Assembly (NCBI RefSeq): GCF_025698545.1
Contig: NC_068569.1
Location: forward strand, 15,376,001 to 15,440,000
Reading direction: 5' to 3'
Source: Gossypium raimondii
Lineage: Eukaryota > Streptophyta > Magnoliopsida > Malvales > Malvaceae
Length of the DNA stretch: 64,000 nt
In this document: positions 38,291 through 50,824 of the stretch, in pieces
Layout of the letters: the number at the start of each line of letters is the position of its first letter
Numbering within the stretch: position 1 is the stretch's first letter
Position numbers and translations under genes: made by a program
The notes under the pieces: generated by a model
What the model saw: only the letters and a program-made list of their open reading frames with translations
Told to the model about the DNA's origin: nothing
Databases searched by the model: none

Positions 38291-41200
38291 TTATAAAACT
38301 GATCTCCTCACAAGAGATATTTTTGATACATCTCCACCAAGTTCTTCAAAGACTACCAACAAATTTTTTGTTGGCTTTAGCCATGATCTTGGAACGTGGT
38401 ACCTAAAAGGAATCCAGAAGATGAGGAGTTTAGAAGTATTCAAATATAATCGTATTTTATGCTAACTGCATAATGAGAATTTCACTGAGCTTAGACGTAT
38501 ATGGAGTTTGAGGATATACCATCTTTGGGTTGGCTGGTCACAACCACTCTGGCACTTTGTAGTTCGGAATGTCCCCAAGTAACTACAAGTACCGCAGTTA
38601 CCCTTTGCATAAGCCATCCAATATCTTCCTAAGCTTTGTCCATTAATCCATACTTGACCCTTTCCCATACTCCGCATATCCAAAGCCAATGGTTCATTAC
38701 CTCCTGGGGCATTGAAATACGTCTGCAATTTCCAGGACACGGTTTAGCTTCTAACGTAAGGCCAACAAAAAATAATGACAAAATGCCTTATTCACCCCTT
38801 ACCTTATACCATGTCATAGACTGCCGGCTCCGTGCAGCTAGTGAACCTCGAATCCATTCACCTCGAATCCATTCAACAGACGAGGCTCCATGGGGAGAGA
38901 CCAAATTCATTGCTTCTCCTCTTAAGCCAACCTGTTTGAGAGTGGTTATGTGAGCCTAAGCAACTTTTTCCTGGAATTTAATAAAGCATTATCGAAACAG
39001 GCCAATTTTAGTTTGTGCAGACCAATGCAAGTTGTCAAACCTGGTATGACCATTTCTGCCACGTCAAATCCTTCTTTCCTTGGTTAAGGCCATGCAACAA
39101 TACACTTTGGATTCCAGTTTTCCATGTCTCGAAATGCAGTCCATCATTCTTCACACCACCATAAATTCGTGTCAATAATTGTAAAACTTTATAGTGTATT
39201 GAGTTTAAAGTGTTGATTGGGACAAATTCAGTTCACTTTCTCTGCCCCATCCCATCCTAATGGACCCGGATGTAAAGGAAATGTCTGAATTATGTGATAG
39301 CTAACATTTGCATCCAGATAAGCATGGTCAAGAGCAACTAACCGGCAATCCAACAGCTACGCTGAGGAGTGCAATGTGATTTGTTCCAGCATGTAGGTTC
39401 ACTGGTCCTGTATATGTGAATCTCCTGTTTTCCCTAGTTCCATATGCTGACCCTGTAATGTACTATACGCCTTAGTATGACTTAAGCAGATACAAGGCAC
39501 AGTGCCCTTAGTATGTAATGTAGGTCAATCATATTTCTTGCGAGTAAATCTACAACCAACCTGAAAACTGTCCGTTGACAAAAACATGAAGAGCATGGCC
39601 AGCTGAATCCACATTGAGAGTGGGTTTTTGTCCTCCTCGCAGAAACGATTCTGATGGACTAATGTCAACACTGGGGTGACATTTAACCAAGAAGAAATTA
39701 TTCATTAGCTAATCACCTCGATCAATTTAAATTAAATATTAAACCTCAAGTGTCTTGAAATGCAGTGCCTCACCTGGTTGTGTACCACAGGTAGTCACTA
39801 TTATCTCTGGTAACATTCATTTGCTCCAAGAGTCCAGGAGCTGTGATTCTTGAACTTGCTCCTAGAGAAGAAATGTCTTCATCATAAGCCTCCCATGGGA
39901 ACATCTTGGTGTTTGCTGGCAGCATTTGAATCCGTGAGGTTTTAACTCCAACCTTGATGCACATAGGATAGTTATATAAGGATTTCCGTAGGAAAATCGA
40001 AAGGTTTAAAGAAAAAAGCCTTAAACTACGCTAAAAAGATCTGAATTCACTTACTAATGCAGTGTTAAACGCCACATTTTTGCAATCCGGAAGAATGCTA
40101 ATAGACCAAGGGGGCAAATCGTAGTGCCTGTTATTAAACGTCACCCTTGCAGCAGATTTCATATGGAAATTTGAGAGAAAAGCAGCACAGCCTCCTTGCC
40201 TTGAAGAGAATACATGGGCCTGAAAAGTAATCATGATTAACATTATCAGTTGAAAGTTCTTTTTGCAAATCATCCTACTATCAACATATAATAAGAGTAA
40301 TCATTGACCAAAGAAAGCTTACTTGATGATAGGTTCCTAAGGAAGTAACAGTAGGATCTGAGGAAACTAAAGCATGTTCACATAGCTTAATAGCCCTATG
40401 AAGCTCCTTCAGATGATCGTATTTAGGCTGTCGGATTAAACCTAAACGAGGAAAACTTGTCAGTCATATCCATAACTCAGAGTTCAAAGACAAAACCCCT
40501 AAATTATTTCGTTATATGTACAAAAGTCAGATCTAACTGCTCCTGTAAAACTAAGATAAGGCTCGCTTAGGTTGTGAAAGATTAAGAGAACTTCACAAGT
40601 CGTGGTTTTAACTGCAATGAGATTTAACTCAGTTTCTCACCATATTCATCGATTGGAGCATCATAGTCGTAACTGGTTGTAATAAACGGTCCTCCAGCAG
40701 TCCGTCCAAAGTTGGTTCCTCCATGGTACTATCAAAAACAAAAGGAGCTAAACTGGTAAGCTTAAACTTGTTGCTATTACCGTGAGTATTTTTGAATTAA
40801 AACCAAAATGAACATGGTAACTAACCATGTAATAATTAACATATGAGCCACCCTTTTGTATGAAACGAGCAACGCCAAACGCCAGGTCTTGAACCGGGCG
40901 GTGGTGAATTGGGCCACCAAATTCTGTAAACCTTTTCAGTATCGGGGGAACAAATATCAGATAAAGGAATGGAGAAATCAGCATTTCTAACGTTAATCCA
41001 CTATCAATTCCAAACATCAGCCTAAAAGATCGGCAAAGAAAGTACTAACCAGCCACTCCAAGCCTCGGTCCACATGGTGGGCTTGTAAGGTTTGTTGGGT
41101 GAGAATCCATCACAGTAAAAGCCATTACACGCATTTATCTGGAATCAAGATACGAGGGTAAACAGAGTCAAGGGCTTTTGAGATGACATTAAACTCGGTA

Positions 41201-42459
41201 AGGATGAAAAGTAAAAATGATTGAAGTAGATCATTGCCTACCACAGGGTCTGGGGCGTCATCTTCCTTGCACATTACCCATGGGACCCCTGTATTAAGTT
41301 CAACAGCCATTTTTGCAGCCCAATTAATGTATGCATGACCAGCTGCTCCAAGTGCCCTACTCTCAGGTCCATATTCATTTTCAATCTGCACAAAAATGAA
41401 TTAGTGTAAAAGAGATTAACAAGCTTAAACATAGTCAGTCAGTTCGTTGCTGATTTAAGCAATATACAAAGCCCCTAAAACTAGAAACCATAAATGCCAC
41501 AAATAGCAAGAATCTCATACCTGAGACAAGATGATGGGGCCACCTTGCGACGCAAAAAGTTTTTCATTCTTCATCATTTGTACAATTTTCTGGGTAAATC
41601 CTTGCATCGCCCTCTGTAAATAAAATGAAAAAAGTTTTCCATTTTAGTAAGTAACAGAAAGAAAACAAAAAGGTATAAATTAAAGGGAGAAAAAGAATAC
41701 CTTGAAGGGCTCATTATCAGTTCTGAAGCTGATACCAGGAACATACTTTAGCCAAACAGGAAATCCTCTGTAGCAGAGCGAGAATGTAAATTGCAAAGCA
41801 CTCAATTAAACAAAATAAATAAAAATACATTAAAATATAAAAAATCTTTTTATCTAGCCAAACGATATAATAAAAATAGTAACTACCCAAAATTCCATTC
41901 TGCACAAATATAAGGTCCAATGCGAAGATGAACATATAGTCCGAGTTTTTGCACTGTCTTGATAAACCGTACAAGATCATATCTTCCCTCGAAATTATAC
42001 TGAAAAAAAAACAGAACTCCAAATGAAATGTTAAAAGAAGTTACACTAAAAAAAACATAGAATTCAAAGATAAGATGAGCCATTTGAGATCTAAGGTAGT
42101 ACATTGCCAGGAGAAGGTTCATGGCCATTCCAAAAGACATATGTGTCTATGACATCCAAGCCTCCATCTTTAGCTTTCTTAATAAGATCCTCCCACATCT
42201 AAATACAGGGGGGAAAACACCCAAAAAATCAGTCCTTTGCTTCTAAAAGTTTTCAGCGATTGTTTTTTTAAAAGTGAAGAGACTATACCTCAGGAGTGCT
42301 TCTGGGATAATGAATGGAGCCGGAGATGAGGATTCTCCTTTGTCCATTGATGAGAATGGCTTTCTTATCATAGGTAATGCTGCACTGGATTAGCTTAGAA
42401 CTCGCTAAAAAGGCTGTGAAGAAGAAAATCAACAGCTTGGAAACTGAGCTAGTTTCCAT
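38291..42459 (-). CDS. BGAL5: Beta-galactosidase, glycoside hydrolase family 35 (BGAL5-like)
   Basis: Eighteen exons on the minus strand. Exon 1 is 42289-42459, exon 2 42103-42198, exon 3 41887-41999; exon 17 ends at 38520 and exon 18 is 38291-38402. The start [10 protein letters not shown] opens a signal peptide ending near SKLIQCS. The GH35 catalytic domain follows ([19 protein letters not shown], then CAEWNFGGFPVWL). The acid/base Glu is in IENEYGPES and the nucleophile Glu in [22 protein letters not shown] and the C-terminal beta domain with [16 protein letters not shown] follow, ending [15 protein letters not shown]. No C-terminal lectin domain is present, as in BGAL5. Expected role: trimming galactosyl side chains of wall polysaccharides in the apoplast. 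Oddity: a 15-nt in-frame tandem duplication repeats EWIRG in exon 16. The gene looks intact. A TATA-like motif lies about 165 bp upstream. Confidence 0.92.
38845..38874 (-). repeat. 15-bp in-frame tandem duplication within BGAL5-like exon 16
   Basis: The unit 'acctcgaatccattc' occurs twice back to back (38845-38859, 38860-38874) with no difference. On the coding strand it repeats five residues, EWIRG, before SLAARSRQ. Arabidopsis BGAL5, as recalled, has a single such unit here. Confidence 0.9.
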
Positions 42460-42622
42460 TTCTCTTCAATGCAAAGTCAACTTGGAGGGAAATTTTGAAA
42501 CCAAAAAAAAAAAAAACTTGAATTGGTTGAGCAGAGGGAAGTTGGTAAAGACACTGATCTGCTACTCTGAAACTAGCATTGTTCTTTTCACAGTTCACAT
42601 AAAAGCTCTGAACTCTGCTTGT

Positions 42623-42630
42623 CTTTATAT
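42623..42630 (-). promoter_or_regulatory. TATA-like box of the beta-galactosidase gene
   Basis: Minus strand reads ATATAAAG about 165 bp upstream of the ATG at 42459, within a pyrimidine-rich, less AT-rich stretch suited to a promoter and leader. Confidence 0.4.
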
Positions 42631-42659
42631 GTACTTGGGATATGTTAGTCGCAGTTAAA

Positions 42660-44430
42660 AAGTAATGGAAGAATCCTCTACATTAAAATAATGGAGAAGC
42701 AAACAGTAGCAAAGAAAAAAAAAGTTTGTATAATTATGTTTCCATCCCTGGAGTTCAGTTTAAAAACTTAAAATGTTTTGGGAATTTATTAAAAATAAAG
42801 TGTAAAAATCATTTCTATGTATTGATAATTGGATATATATTTATAGGAGTTACTATCATTGAATGTGATGATGAATAAAACTTGAAGTTCAAGTGAAGTA
42901 TAGTAATTTAGGAAATGCTAATAAATGAAATCCTCCATTCAAAATCATTAGTACAAAAGAAAGACAAATCTCGAAAAAAGTTACTATCCCCAGTTTCTTC
43001 TAATATGTAGCTTAAAGCAGAACATTTTAAATTTGTTTTATGATGGATTCATTGCAAATTTTTATTAAAGTCATATGGTTTGAAATTCAAATCCTTGAAC
43101 TACTTTAACTTTTCACTTATTTCGAGTTAAAAGTTGTTATTTTCTTAATACTCTTAATTATTCATTTTATATTGAAACAATAATTAAAATTCTCCTTCTC
43201 TAATATTAAAAAAAATTATTTATGAAGGAAATATCTAGCTTAATCAGTGAAATATCACAAATCTAATTTACCGTCCATATCCCAAATACAAAGTTGCAAT
43301 AATATTGTACAGCATGTATTGCTCAAACTTTTATGTGTGGTGTTTGCATGTGCAAATCATTTCTTTGTGTCGTTTCATTTCATTTTCATTAGAGTCCCTT
43401 TTTCGGATAATGCAATTCCTCAACCACACCCTCAAAAAATTATAAATGAAATTAAATACTATGATCGCGACGGTGGCATGCGACATACTATCGTGTTTTT
43501 TGTCACTTCATGTGCTGCAGACTCTCTTCTATCCCATCTGGCATGTGATGTGTTTTGTTGCCATTTGATCATTCATATTAATTACTCCAACAGTGAAAAT
43601 TTTAGCTTTAGGGTTTTCATGTCTTTTGTTAACCCATTTCGTAAATAGCTTTCGTTTTCCAAGTTAAAAGATAGTATTGTGCGGATTTGAGCTGTACTGT
43701 ATGGAAGCAGATTAGTTGCAGAATCAAGAAAAGTTTGTTGTCTTCTGCTTTACTTCATCTTGATGTTCTGTCTGTGTGTGTTATCCCTATTGGTTCCCTT
43801 AAAGAAGAATCTTGACCAAAAGAAAAAACACAGTTGGCTGGCTTAGAACATAAGGTACTTAATTAATGTTTTAGGTTGAAAATTGGTTTAGAGCCAATGT
43901 GGATTGGTTGAGCATGTTCACCTTCCTTGCCCATGTGCACCATGCAATTATATATACAACAAAATCTGACCCATTTCACTTCTGTCGTTTACAATGTTCC
44001 ATAGGAAATTAGGAAGATCTTAGGTGACCAAAAACATAACCCTAAGACATCGGGCTCTTATTTTTTATTTTTCTAGTGCAATCACAACTTTTCTTGCACT
44101 TTAAGTTGGGAGGAGGGGTGTGAGGTTACATACAATGTCGAATATTGGTCATAATGTCCGCGCATTATTTATCACTAAACCAAGTTAATGTTTAATATTA
44201 TTATTATTATTTTATATAAAAATGTCACAATCTGAAAAAGCAAAATAGGCACTGAGATTCAAACTCATAATTTTTAAATATCATGATTGATTATAAAAAT
44301 CAATTTATGATTAAACTTTATTTTAAACCACCTCTTCCCTATTGGTATTTTTTATTTAAAATATTAAATAGCAGTACACAGTAATTAAGATAAAATTGTA
44401 TTCGAATTTGTATATTACTTTCATTATTAC
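42660..44430. other. Upstream region of the beta-galactosidase gene
   Basis: AT-rich intergenic DNA. A 133-codon frame at 43247-43648 lacks any family feature. No gene or clear repeat is seen. Confidence 0.4.
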
Positions 44431-44459
44431 GTCTACTCAAGCTTCTATAAAATATTTGT

Positions 44460-45290
44460 TAAAAGGGTGTTTTTACTTTCAATAACCTTTTTAATCATTT
44501 TGTATTAATCACTTTTCGTTAAATAGTTATGAAAAATATAACGCGACTTTTTCTACTTAGTATAATAACATAATTAGTCTTCAATATCTACTCACTCTAT
44601 CAATTTGATCTTAATTCTAAATAATTTAATAAATTTAACCTTTTACATTTATAAATTCTATCAATTTGATCCTCAAACACATAAATAAATATAAATATAA
44701 TTAAATTTATAATTAAAACCTTAATGACCGAAAACATTAAAAGGAAAAAGAATTGAATGAATCCCGGGAAATATAGTCGGTGACCCAGCAACCCTTCCTG
44801 GGGTCTCCAAAAATAATGGAAAAGGAGACCCAAAGAGATTAATGCAATGCAATTTTCTTCACTGCTCTCAACATTTTGTCAAAACAGAGCAGATCAATTA
44901 CATGCCATTCATGCAGTAGTGGAGTCGGGTGATGATGATGATGCAGCCCTCTTCTTGGCAAAGTATTCCTTAGCTCGAGCAAGGTTCTTCGCAACCGATG
45001 GCTTAACCCACTTCTTTCGTCCCGGCAGTTCAGTGTGAGAGCAACCGGCAGCCTCAAGCTTTTCCCTTAGCAGATGTTGGGAAAATCATAATTACATGTG
45101 TTTGAGAATCAAAATTCATAAAATTTGTAAATGTGGAGGGTTAAATTTATTGAATTATTTAGAATTATGATCAAATTGATAGAATGTATGAGTATTGAGG
45201 AATAAATGTGTTATTATATTAGTTAGAAAAAAAATCACATCATCATTTTCGTTCACCGTTTAACAAATAGTAACCAAAATAGAAACAATC
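44460..45290. mobile_element. Pack-MULE-like inverted-repeat element carrying a gene 3' end
   Basis: Sequence at about 44470-44690 returns in reverse complement at about 45105-45280; both arms share 'tagaattatgatcaaattga'-type sequence and the outer 'gtttaacaaatagtaacc' block. The arms match those of the 545-2570 element. The inner 400 bp is not AT-rich and holds the end of a minus-strand gene. No transposase is present. Element ends and target duplication could not be fixed exactly. Capture of a host gene fragment between arms is the Pack-MULE pattern; the class is inferred. Confidence 0.5.
44909..45066 (-). pseudogene. Captured 3' fragment of an unidentified gene
   Basis: On the minus strand a frame reads QHLLREKLEAAGC, then ELPGRKKWVKPSVAK, then LARAKEYFAKKRA, and ends SSSSPDSTTA before a TGA at 44911-44909. 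The basic, codon-like composition contrasts with the AT-rich arms. The frame is cut at its 5' side by the repeat arm; a possible splice acceptor (ctaag) lies at its start. Sequence below 44909 looks like a 3' UTR. I do not recognise the family. Confidence 0.4.
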
Positions 45291-45299
45291 TAAAATGCT

Positions 45300-47499
45300 A
45301 GTGACGAAATTAAATTTTTTATAATTTGATAATCAATGCAGAAACATTGTAATAATTGGGTGACTAACTGTACAATTTTCCAAATAAAACTTTTATAAAA
45401 TATTTGAACCAAATTACAAGGCTCTTTAAAGAAAACCTCTATGTTCAAATCAAACCTCTTAGGTAAGGGCATTAACTCACCCTTACACCTTGAGATAATT
45501 TAGGCAGCTTAACAATTCAAAACCAAACCCTGTCTTTATATAATTAAATTTCAGTTTTTTATATATATATATATATATAGGGGGATTCTGAAGTTAAGTT
45601 TTAGGCAACTAATAAAAATTTCAATTTTTTTTCTTTAATTTAGATGTCTAATTGAAAATTTTATGAGATAAATGAGAATTTTTTTTAAAAAATTTAAAAA
45701 CTTCAAAAAGAAGAAAATATTTTAAAAAATATTGGAGGACCGAAGCCCCCATAAAGGTCGACCTCTGTGCTTATATCATGTGTTAATTAAATTGGAGTTA
45801 CAATTTGACACAAGCTCAATTAAAAATTTTATTTAAAATTGATTTTAATAAAATAATAAATATTAATAAAATAATGTTTTCATCTTTTACTATTTAATAA
45901 AAAATAAAGTTAAAAGATTACTTTAAAACCTCAATTTTAGGTTTCAATCAAAATGTCATTGACAACTAAATAAATTTAATAAAAAAAATTGAAGTAGGGA
46001 GTTTTGGGTTATTAGTTAATAGTTAATAGTAGTGTTTAAGAGATGCACATATTCGCCTCCTCATGTGGATCCTGACAGTTACCTAATATTTGTAATCTTG
46101 TGTATGGTTGTTGCATGATTAATTAAAGTAGCAGTACTTAAGGAACAATTATATACAACTCAGCAATAAAGCATGCATATGCAGACATACAACCCCGATG
46201 CTCATTTCTCTTTGCTTTTCTTTCTTCAAAATCACTATATTTAATTCTTCATGTTTTTTTTTCCAAACCCAAATTAACATTTTCACTTGGTGTTCTGTTT
46301 TAACCTCAACAGATCCGATACGTATATATATTTTAAAGTGTGAAAAAAATAGCAAGTAAATCAAGCTAATAATAACTTGATTGTCTTTGTTGACCTTTAT
46401 AGAGTGAGATGGCTTCATCTTATATAACGGCAAATTGAAGATAATATAAAGTGAAGATTGAGGATGCTATCAATCCGGTGACGACTATGGCGAATGAATT
46501 AGGCAATAAAGTTGATAAGGGATTTGGGACCTTTATGTACTTGTGTGGATGTAGGGGGCACCGTTAGTTAGCCGTTTGTTTCTTTCCATTTTTCAAGTGA
46601 CGTTGTGTCCCGCTAGACCTCCGTTCCGTTAACGTCGGTGAAAGCAACATATTCAAAGAAACATGCCTTTTCTATTTTGGTATGATTTAAAATATTTGTC
46701 CACTTTTGATAATAACAAATCTAACAACCTCTTAAACTATTGTTTACAGCTTAACGTGATCTTTGGATCACATCACATGAAGTTTAATAACTAATAAACA
46801 CTCGTTTCTATCTCGGTCCTCCTCACCATCATCATGCACTTAGAAATGAAGGGCCTTATTAGTCCCACATACAGTTGGAAAACCTTTCATAACAACATTA
46901 ATTCAAACTAACTCAACTCTATATTTTTTTAGTGTAGTTATTTTTGCGTTAGTTTAGTCAAACTCTATGCTTTTTAGTTTGCCCCATTAAGTTAGAGTAA
47001 TAATGTTTGAACCGAATTAAATTGGCTGATTAAACAGATTGAAATAGAAATCGATTAGAGGATTGGTCCGGAAAATAATTTTAAACTAATTAGATCGAGA
47101 ACCAGTTGAATTGAGGGTTGAACTGAAATTTTTAAAAATTTTTAATTTGTAATAATTTTTTAATTAGATTGATGAATCAGTAACCTAACTGGTTCGACCA
47201 CTGATCCGATTTAAAAAAACATTGAGCTAACGTCATCTGGTTTATACATAGACTATGGTCATATGTTATATATCTGATTATTAATATTCATTATACATTT
47301 AGTCGATTAAGTTTTAATTTGCTTATTATTATTGTTATCACAACATTTTAAAGATACAAGTTTAAAGGTACTAAATGCATAATATCGATAAGACTGAATT
47401 CAATTTAAAAAAATTTAATGGTTCGTGATAATTGTTTTTGGTTTTTTAACATTAATTTTGAAATTTCAAACATAGAATGAGTTTTTGTTTAGATAAGTA
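45300..47499. other. Gene-free AT-rich DNA
   Basis: Contains a TA run near 45560-45580 and a short 'gaccgaagcccccataaagg' remnant at about 45740. At 46990-47215 there is a repeat with GGTTCGACC-style phrases, loosely matched again at about 50060-50200 and probably a small transposon family. No coding gene is seen. Confidence 0.4.
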
Positions 47500-48785
47500 A
47501 ATTTCTTATTCATCTAAAAAGAGCAATATTTTGCTTAAAAAACAAATAAAAACTTCAGCCAATTGCATAACCAATCCCGATTTTTTGCCTCTCATATTTA
47601 AGTTATTTACAGCAGTACAAGTTTTAGTAAGCCTATCCCTAACTAGATTCTTCAACTGAACAAACAGCGACTCCACAGTTTTCCCCGTATAACCATGAGA
47701 TCTCCTATTTCTCTCTTGCCAAACCAGGTAGATCTTTGCATTCCAAGCAATCTTTAGTATAGCTGCAAACAAGCTTTTACCCTTAACAGCTTTTTGAATC
47801 CATTCCAGTTCATCCTGCCAAGAAGCAAACATACAAGCTTGCAATTCACAAGACAGCATTATCAAGCCCCATAATTCTCTTAAATAGGATCAACGCACAA
47901 AAAGGTGTTCCTTTCTCTAAACTATCATGACAGAGAACACAAACTGAATCAACTTGTAGACCCCATGCCAACATTCTGCTCTTTGTAGCCAGCCTATCAT
48001 GCATCGCTAACCATGCGATAAAAAGAATGTCGTGGAATTGAAAAGGTTCCCCATATTAATTTATGCTAGGAAACGTTATTCTGCTTAGTAACTTCCCCCA
48101 CGACCAACTATGATATTGCTTGGCCTGAACTTGAAAAACATTTTCTCCTTTAAGAACATATGCTTCAATCCCGGCAACCCAAAGAGTCCCTGCCTTCATC
48201 CAAACTGCCCACAGATTTTGCAGCATACACACTTTGTTCCAAAGATGTAAATCCCTCACCCCAAGTCCTCCTACTTTGGGATGACATATCTTCTCCCAAC
48301 TTACTTTTACACCTTTAGCTTGCCCTTCATAACCTCTCCAAAGAAAAGCATTGCATAATTGAGTGACTTCTTTTACCACACTTGAGGAAATGAGCAGTAC
48401 CCTGAACCAGAAGTTCTGAATGCTAAAAACAACCGACTGCAAAAGCTGCAGTCTTCCTGCAAAAGAAAGGTGTTTAGCTGCCCAACATTTAATACTCCTT
48501 GTTATCTTATCCACCAAATTTTAAATTTTTACAATCCATACTCTTCAACCCTTTTGCAATCAAGGGCACTCCCAAGTACCTTACAGGCAGATTGCCTAGT
48601 TTGACCCCAGAAAGCCCTACAATTCTTTATGATTGTTGAACACATAACAGAAAAGTTCACTCTTGGCCTTATTCATCTGCAATCCAGAAATGCTATAGAA
48701 AAAATCCAGAATATTGTTCATAGCAAAAACAGTCAGCTGATCCCTTTGCAAACACAAGCAAATCATCATCAAAACATAAATGTGT
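47500..48785 (-). mobile_element. LINE (L1-type) retrotransposon remnant, 5'-truncated
   Basis: Minus-strand frames show the C-terminal half of a plant LINE reverse transcriptase: a stretch near 48640-48770 with ISGLQMNKAKSELF, then LPVRYLGVPLIAKGLKS (about 48540-48600), then 48056-48517 with AAKHLSFAGRLQLLQSVV and HPKVGGLGVRDLHLWNK. A zinc-binding RVT segment (DRLATKSRMLAWGLQ ... VCVLCHDSLEKGT) lies near 47890-48010. The endonuclease and the start of the reverse transcriptase are missing, and the frame is broken at several points, including beside the FADD catalytic position. It is an old dead copy. Confidence 0.85.
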
Positions 48786-50406
48786 TAGCTGGATTTCCCT
48801 ACATTTGGGATGATATTGAAAGACTCTCTTCTGCAGCAATATTCAATAACTTACATTAGACATTTATGGCTTTATTTTATTACTTTTGGAGTGAAGTTCA
48901 ACGCCTTTGTTTTTTAAATATTTATAAAAAACGCTATCTTTTCAAGTAAATGGAAAATATAAATTAATGAATAACTTTATAAACTTTTAGGTAGTTTTTA
49001 AAATTATTTTCTCTATTTCAAATATAAAATTCTTATTTTACACCATAAAAATTAAATTAATTATAAATTAAATAATAATTAAAATTCGATTGTGTTCATA
49101 TAACCACAACTTTTTAACTTGTAAATCAAAACTATTAAAACATCATCGGGTTAGATTGGTTTTTATTTTTCAATATTTTTGTAAGTCCTACTTTAGGAAT
49201 TTTCATGACAAAGACGAAGTTAGTAAAATTGCAAATGAAGAGGACGCCCGATGAACAGTTTGATTCTTGTTTATTTATTAAGCTAAACAAATGAACATTA
49301 ACAAGATTTTGAGGTTTATTTATTAAATGAATCGAACACAAATAAAGCTTATTTAATTCATTTATGTTTATAAACAAACTTGTTTGTGTTCGTTTAAAGC
49401 TTGTTTACTGTTCCATTAGTATATATTAATAAAATTATTTATAGTTTGTGTGCTTGATTTTATTTACAATATAATTATTAATATTAATATTTAAATATTT
49501 TAATCTAAAAACAATATATATGTATATATGCTTATGTTTATTTATTTATTGTTTGTTAATTGTTAGTTATTTATGAACATTGTTAGTAAATATATTCAAT
49601 TATATGTTCATGTACATGCTCGTTTAATTTAAACGAATGAATATGAACACACATAATTTTAAATAAATGAACATGAATAAATATTTTGAAATTCATAATA
49701 AACTCGAACAATCTTAAAAATAAACAACCAAACATAAACAAAAATTCACTCATTTCAAACTCGGTTGATTTATTACCCTAGAAGTTAACAGCAAGCAAAG
49801 GTCTTGATTCTGGTAAAATAAGATGATTGTAATTGTAGCTTCTCCCAATAATTAATCAGTAAACTTAAAGTCTTTTTAACTCTTTGATTAATGGAAAAAA
49901 TACATGTTTGACCTCTCCAAAATTACGAAATCAATTTAAGTTTTTTTAACAATTTTTTAATTTTAATCCTTTAGAATTTTATATTTTCTCTCAGCTTTTT
50001 TAAATTTCCGACTTCATCTAAATAGGCAATTTAAAATTTGTGTTAATTCATTTAATTAATTATGTAAGTGAAAAGAGGTTTGAACTGGATTGAATTGGTC
50101 GATTGAATTAAGAATTGAATCAACAATTAAATTGTTTTTTATTTATTTTAATTAGATTGGCGGACCAACGAATCAATTGCTTGATCGATTTGATTACCAA
50201 TCAAAATTTTTTAAAAAAGGGATTGAATTTAACAATTTAACACTATTCAATATAGAAAGGAACAATTAAAATATGACATAAAATAATACATAGATATAGA
50301 TGTAAAATATTAAAAACTATATAATATAAGGATATAAATCTATAGTATTTTAAACATCGTTGTAACATAAAAGTAAATTAAATACTGCACAAATATGTGG
50401 ATTATT
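48786..50406. other. Gene-free DNA with a small GTTCGTTTA-rich repeat
   Basis: At about 49230-49790 phrases such as 'tgtttgtgttcgtttaaagc' and 'gctcgtttaatttaaacga' recur in both directions, resembling a small non-autonomous hAT-type element common in plants. The rest is AT-rich without coding signal. Confidence 0.4.
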
Positions 50407-50824
50407 ACATTTTTTTTTAAGAAAAGAAACAAGTTCAAGGAACTAGCTACAATAAGGCTCTATATTAATCATTGTTCGATGAGCATCTTCTTCAAATAAA
50501 TATCAAGTATGACCAGATAGGTCTTCAAAAGCCGATAACCTGTTAAGATAATTAGGAACAACTTTGGCCATGTAATTTGTCAGTTTATTATGCTCTCGTG
50601 GGACATGTCGAAACTTAAGTTGTCAGATTTGCTTGCATAAATCATGTATTAAACGAAGTTCAGAAAGATTATTGTCAGCCGCATAATCGTTCCCAATTAT
50701 GTCAATCAACAATGCATTGTCACTTTTGATCACAACCTTACGAAACCCTTTTTTCCAAGCTAGAGTGAGTCCTCTATATATAGCTCGTGGTTTAATCTGA
50801 AAAATGTCAGATACATAGACCTTC

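Noticed and set aside
43247-43648. 133-codon open frame upstream of the beta-galactosidase
   Set aside because: No recognisable family, biased Phe/His/Ser content expected from AT-rich DNA, and no flanking gene signals.
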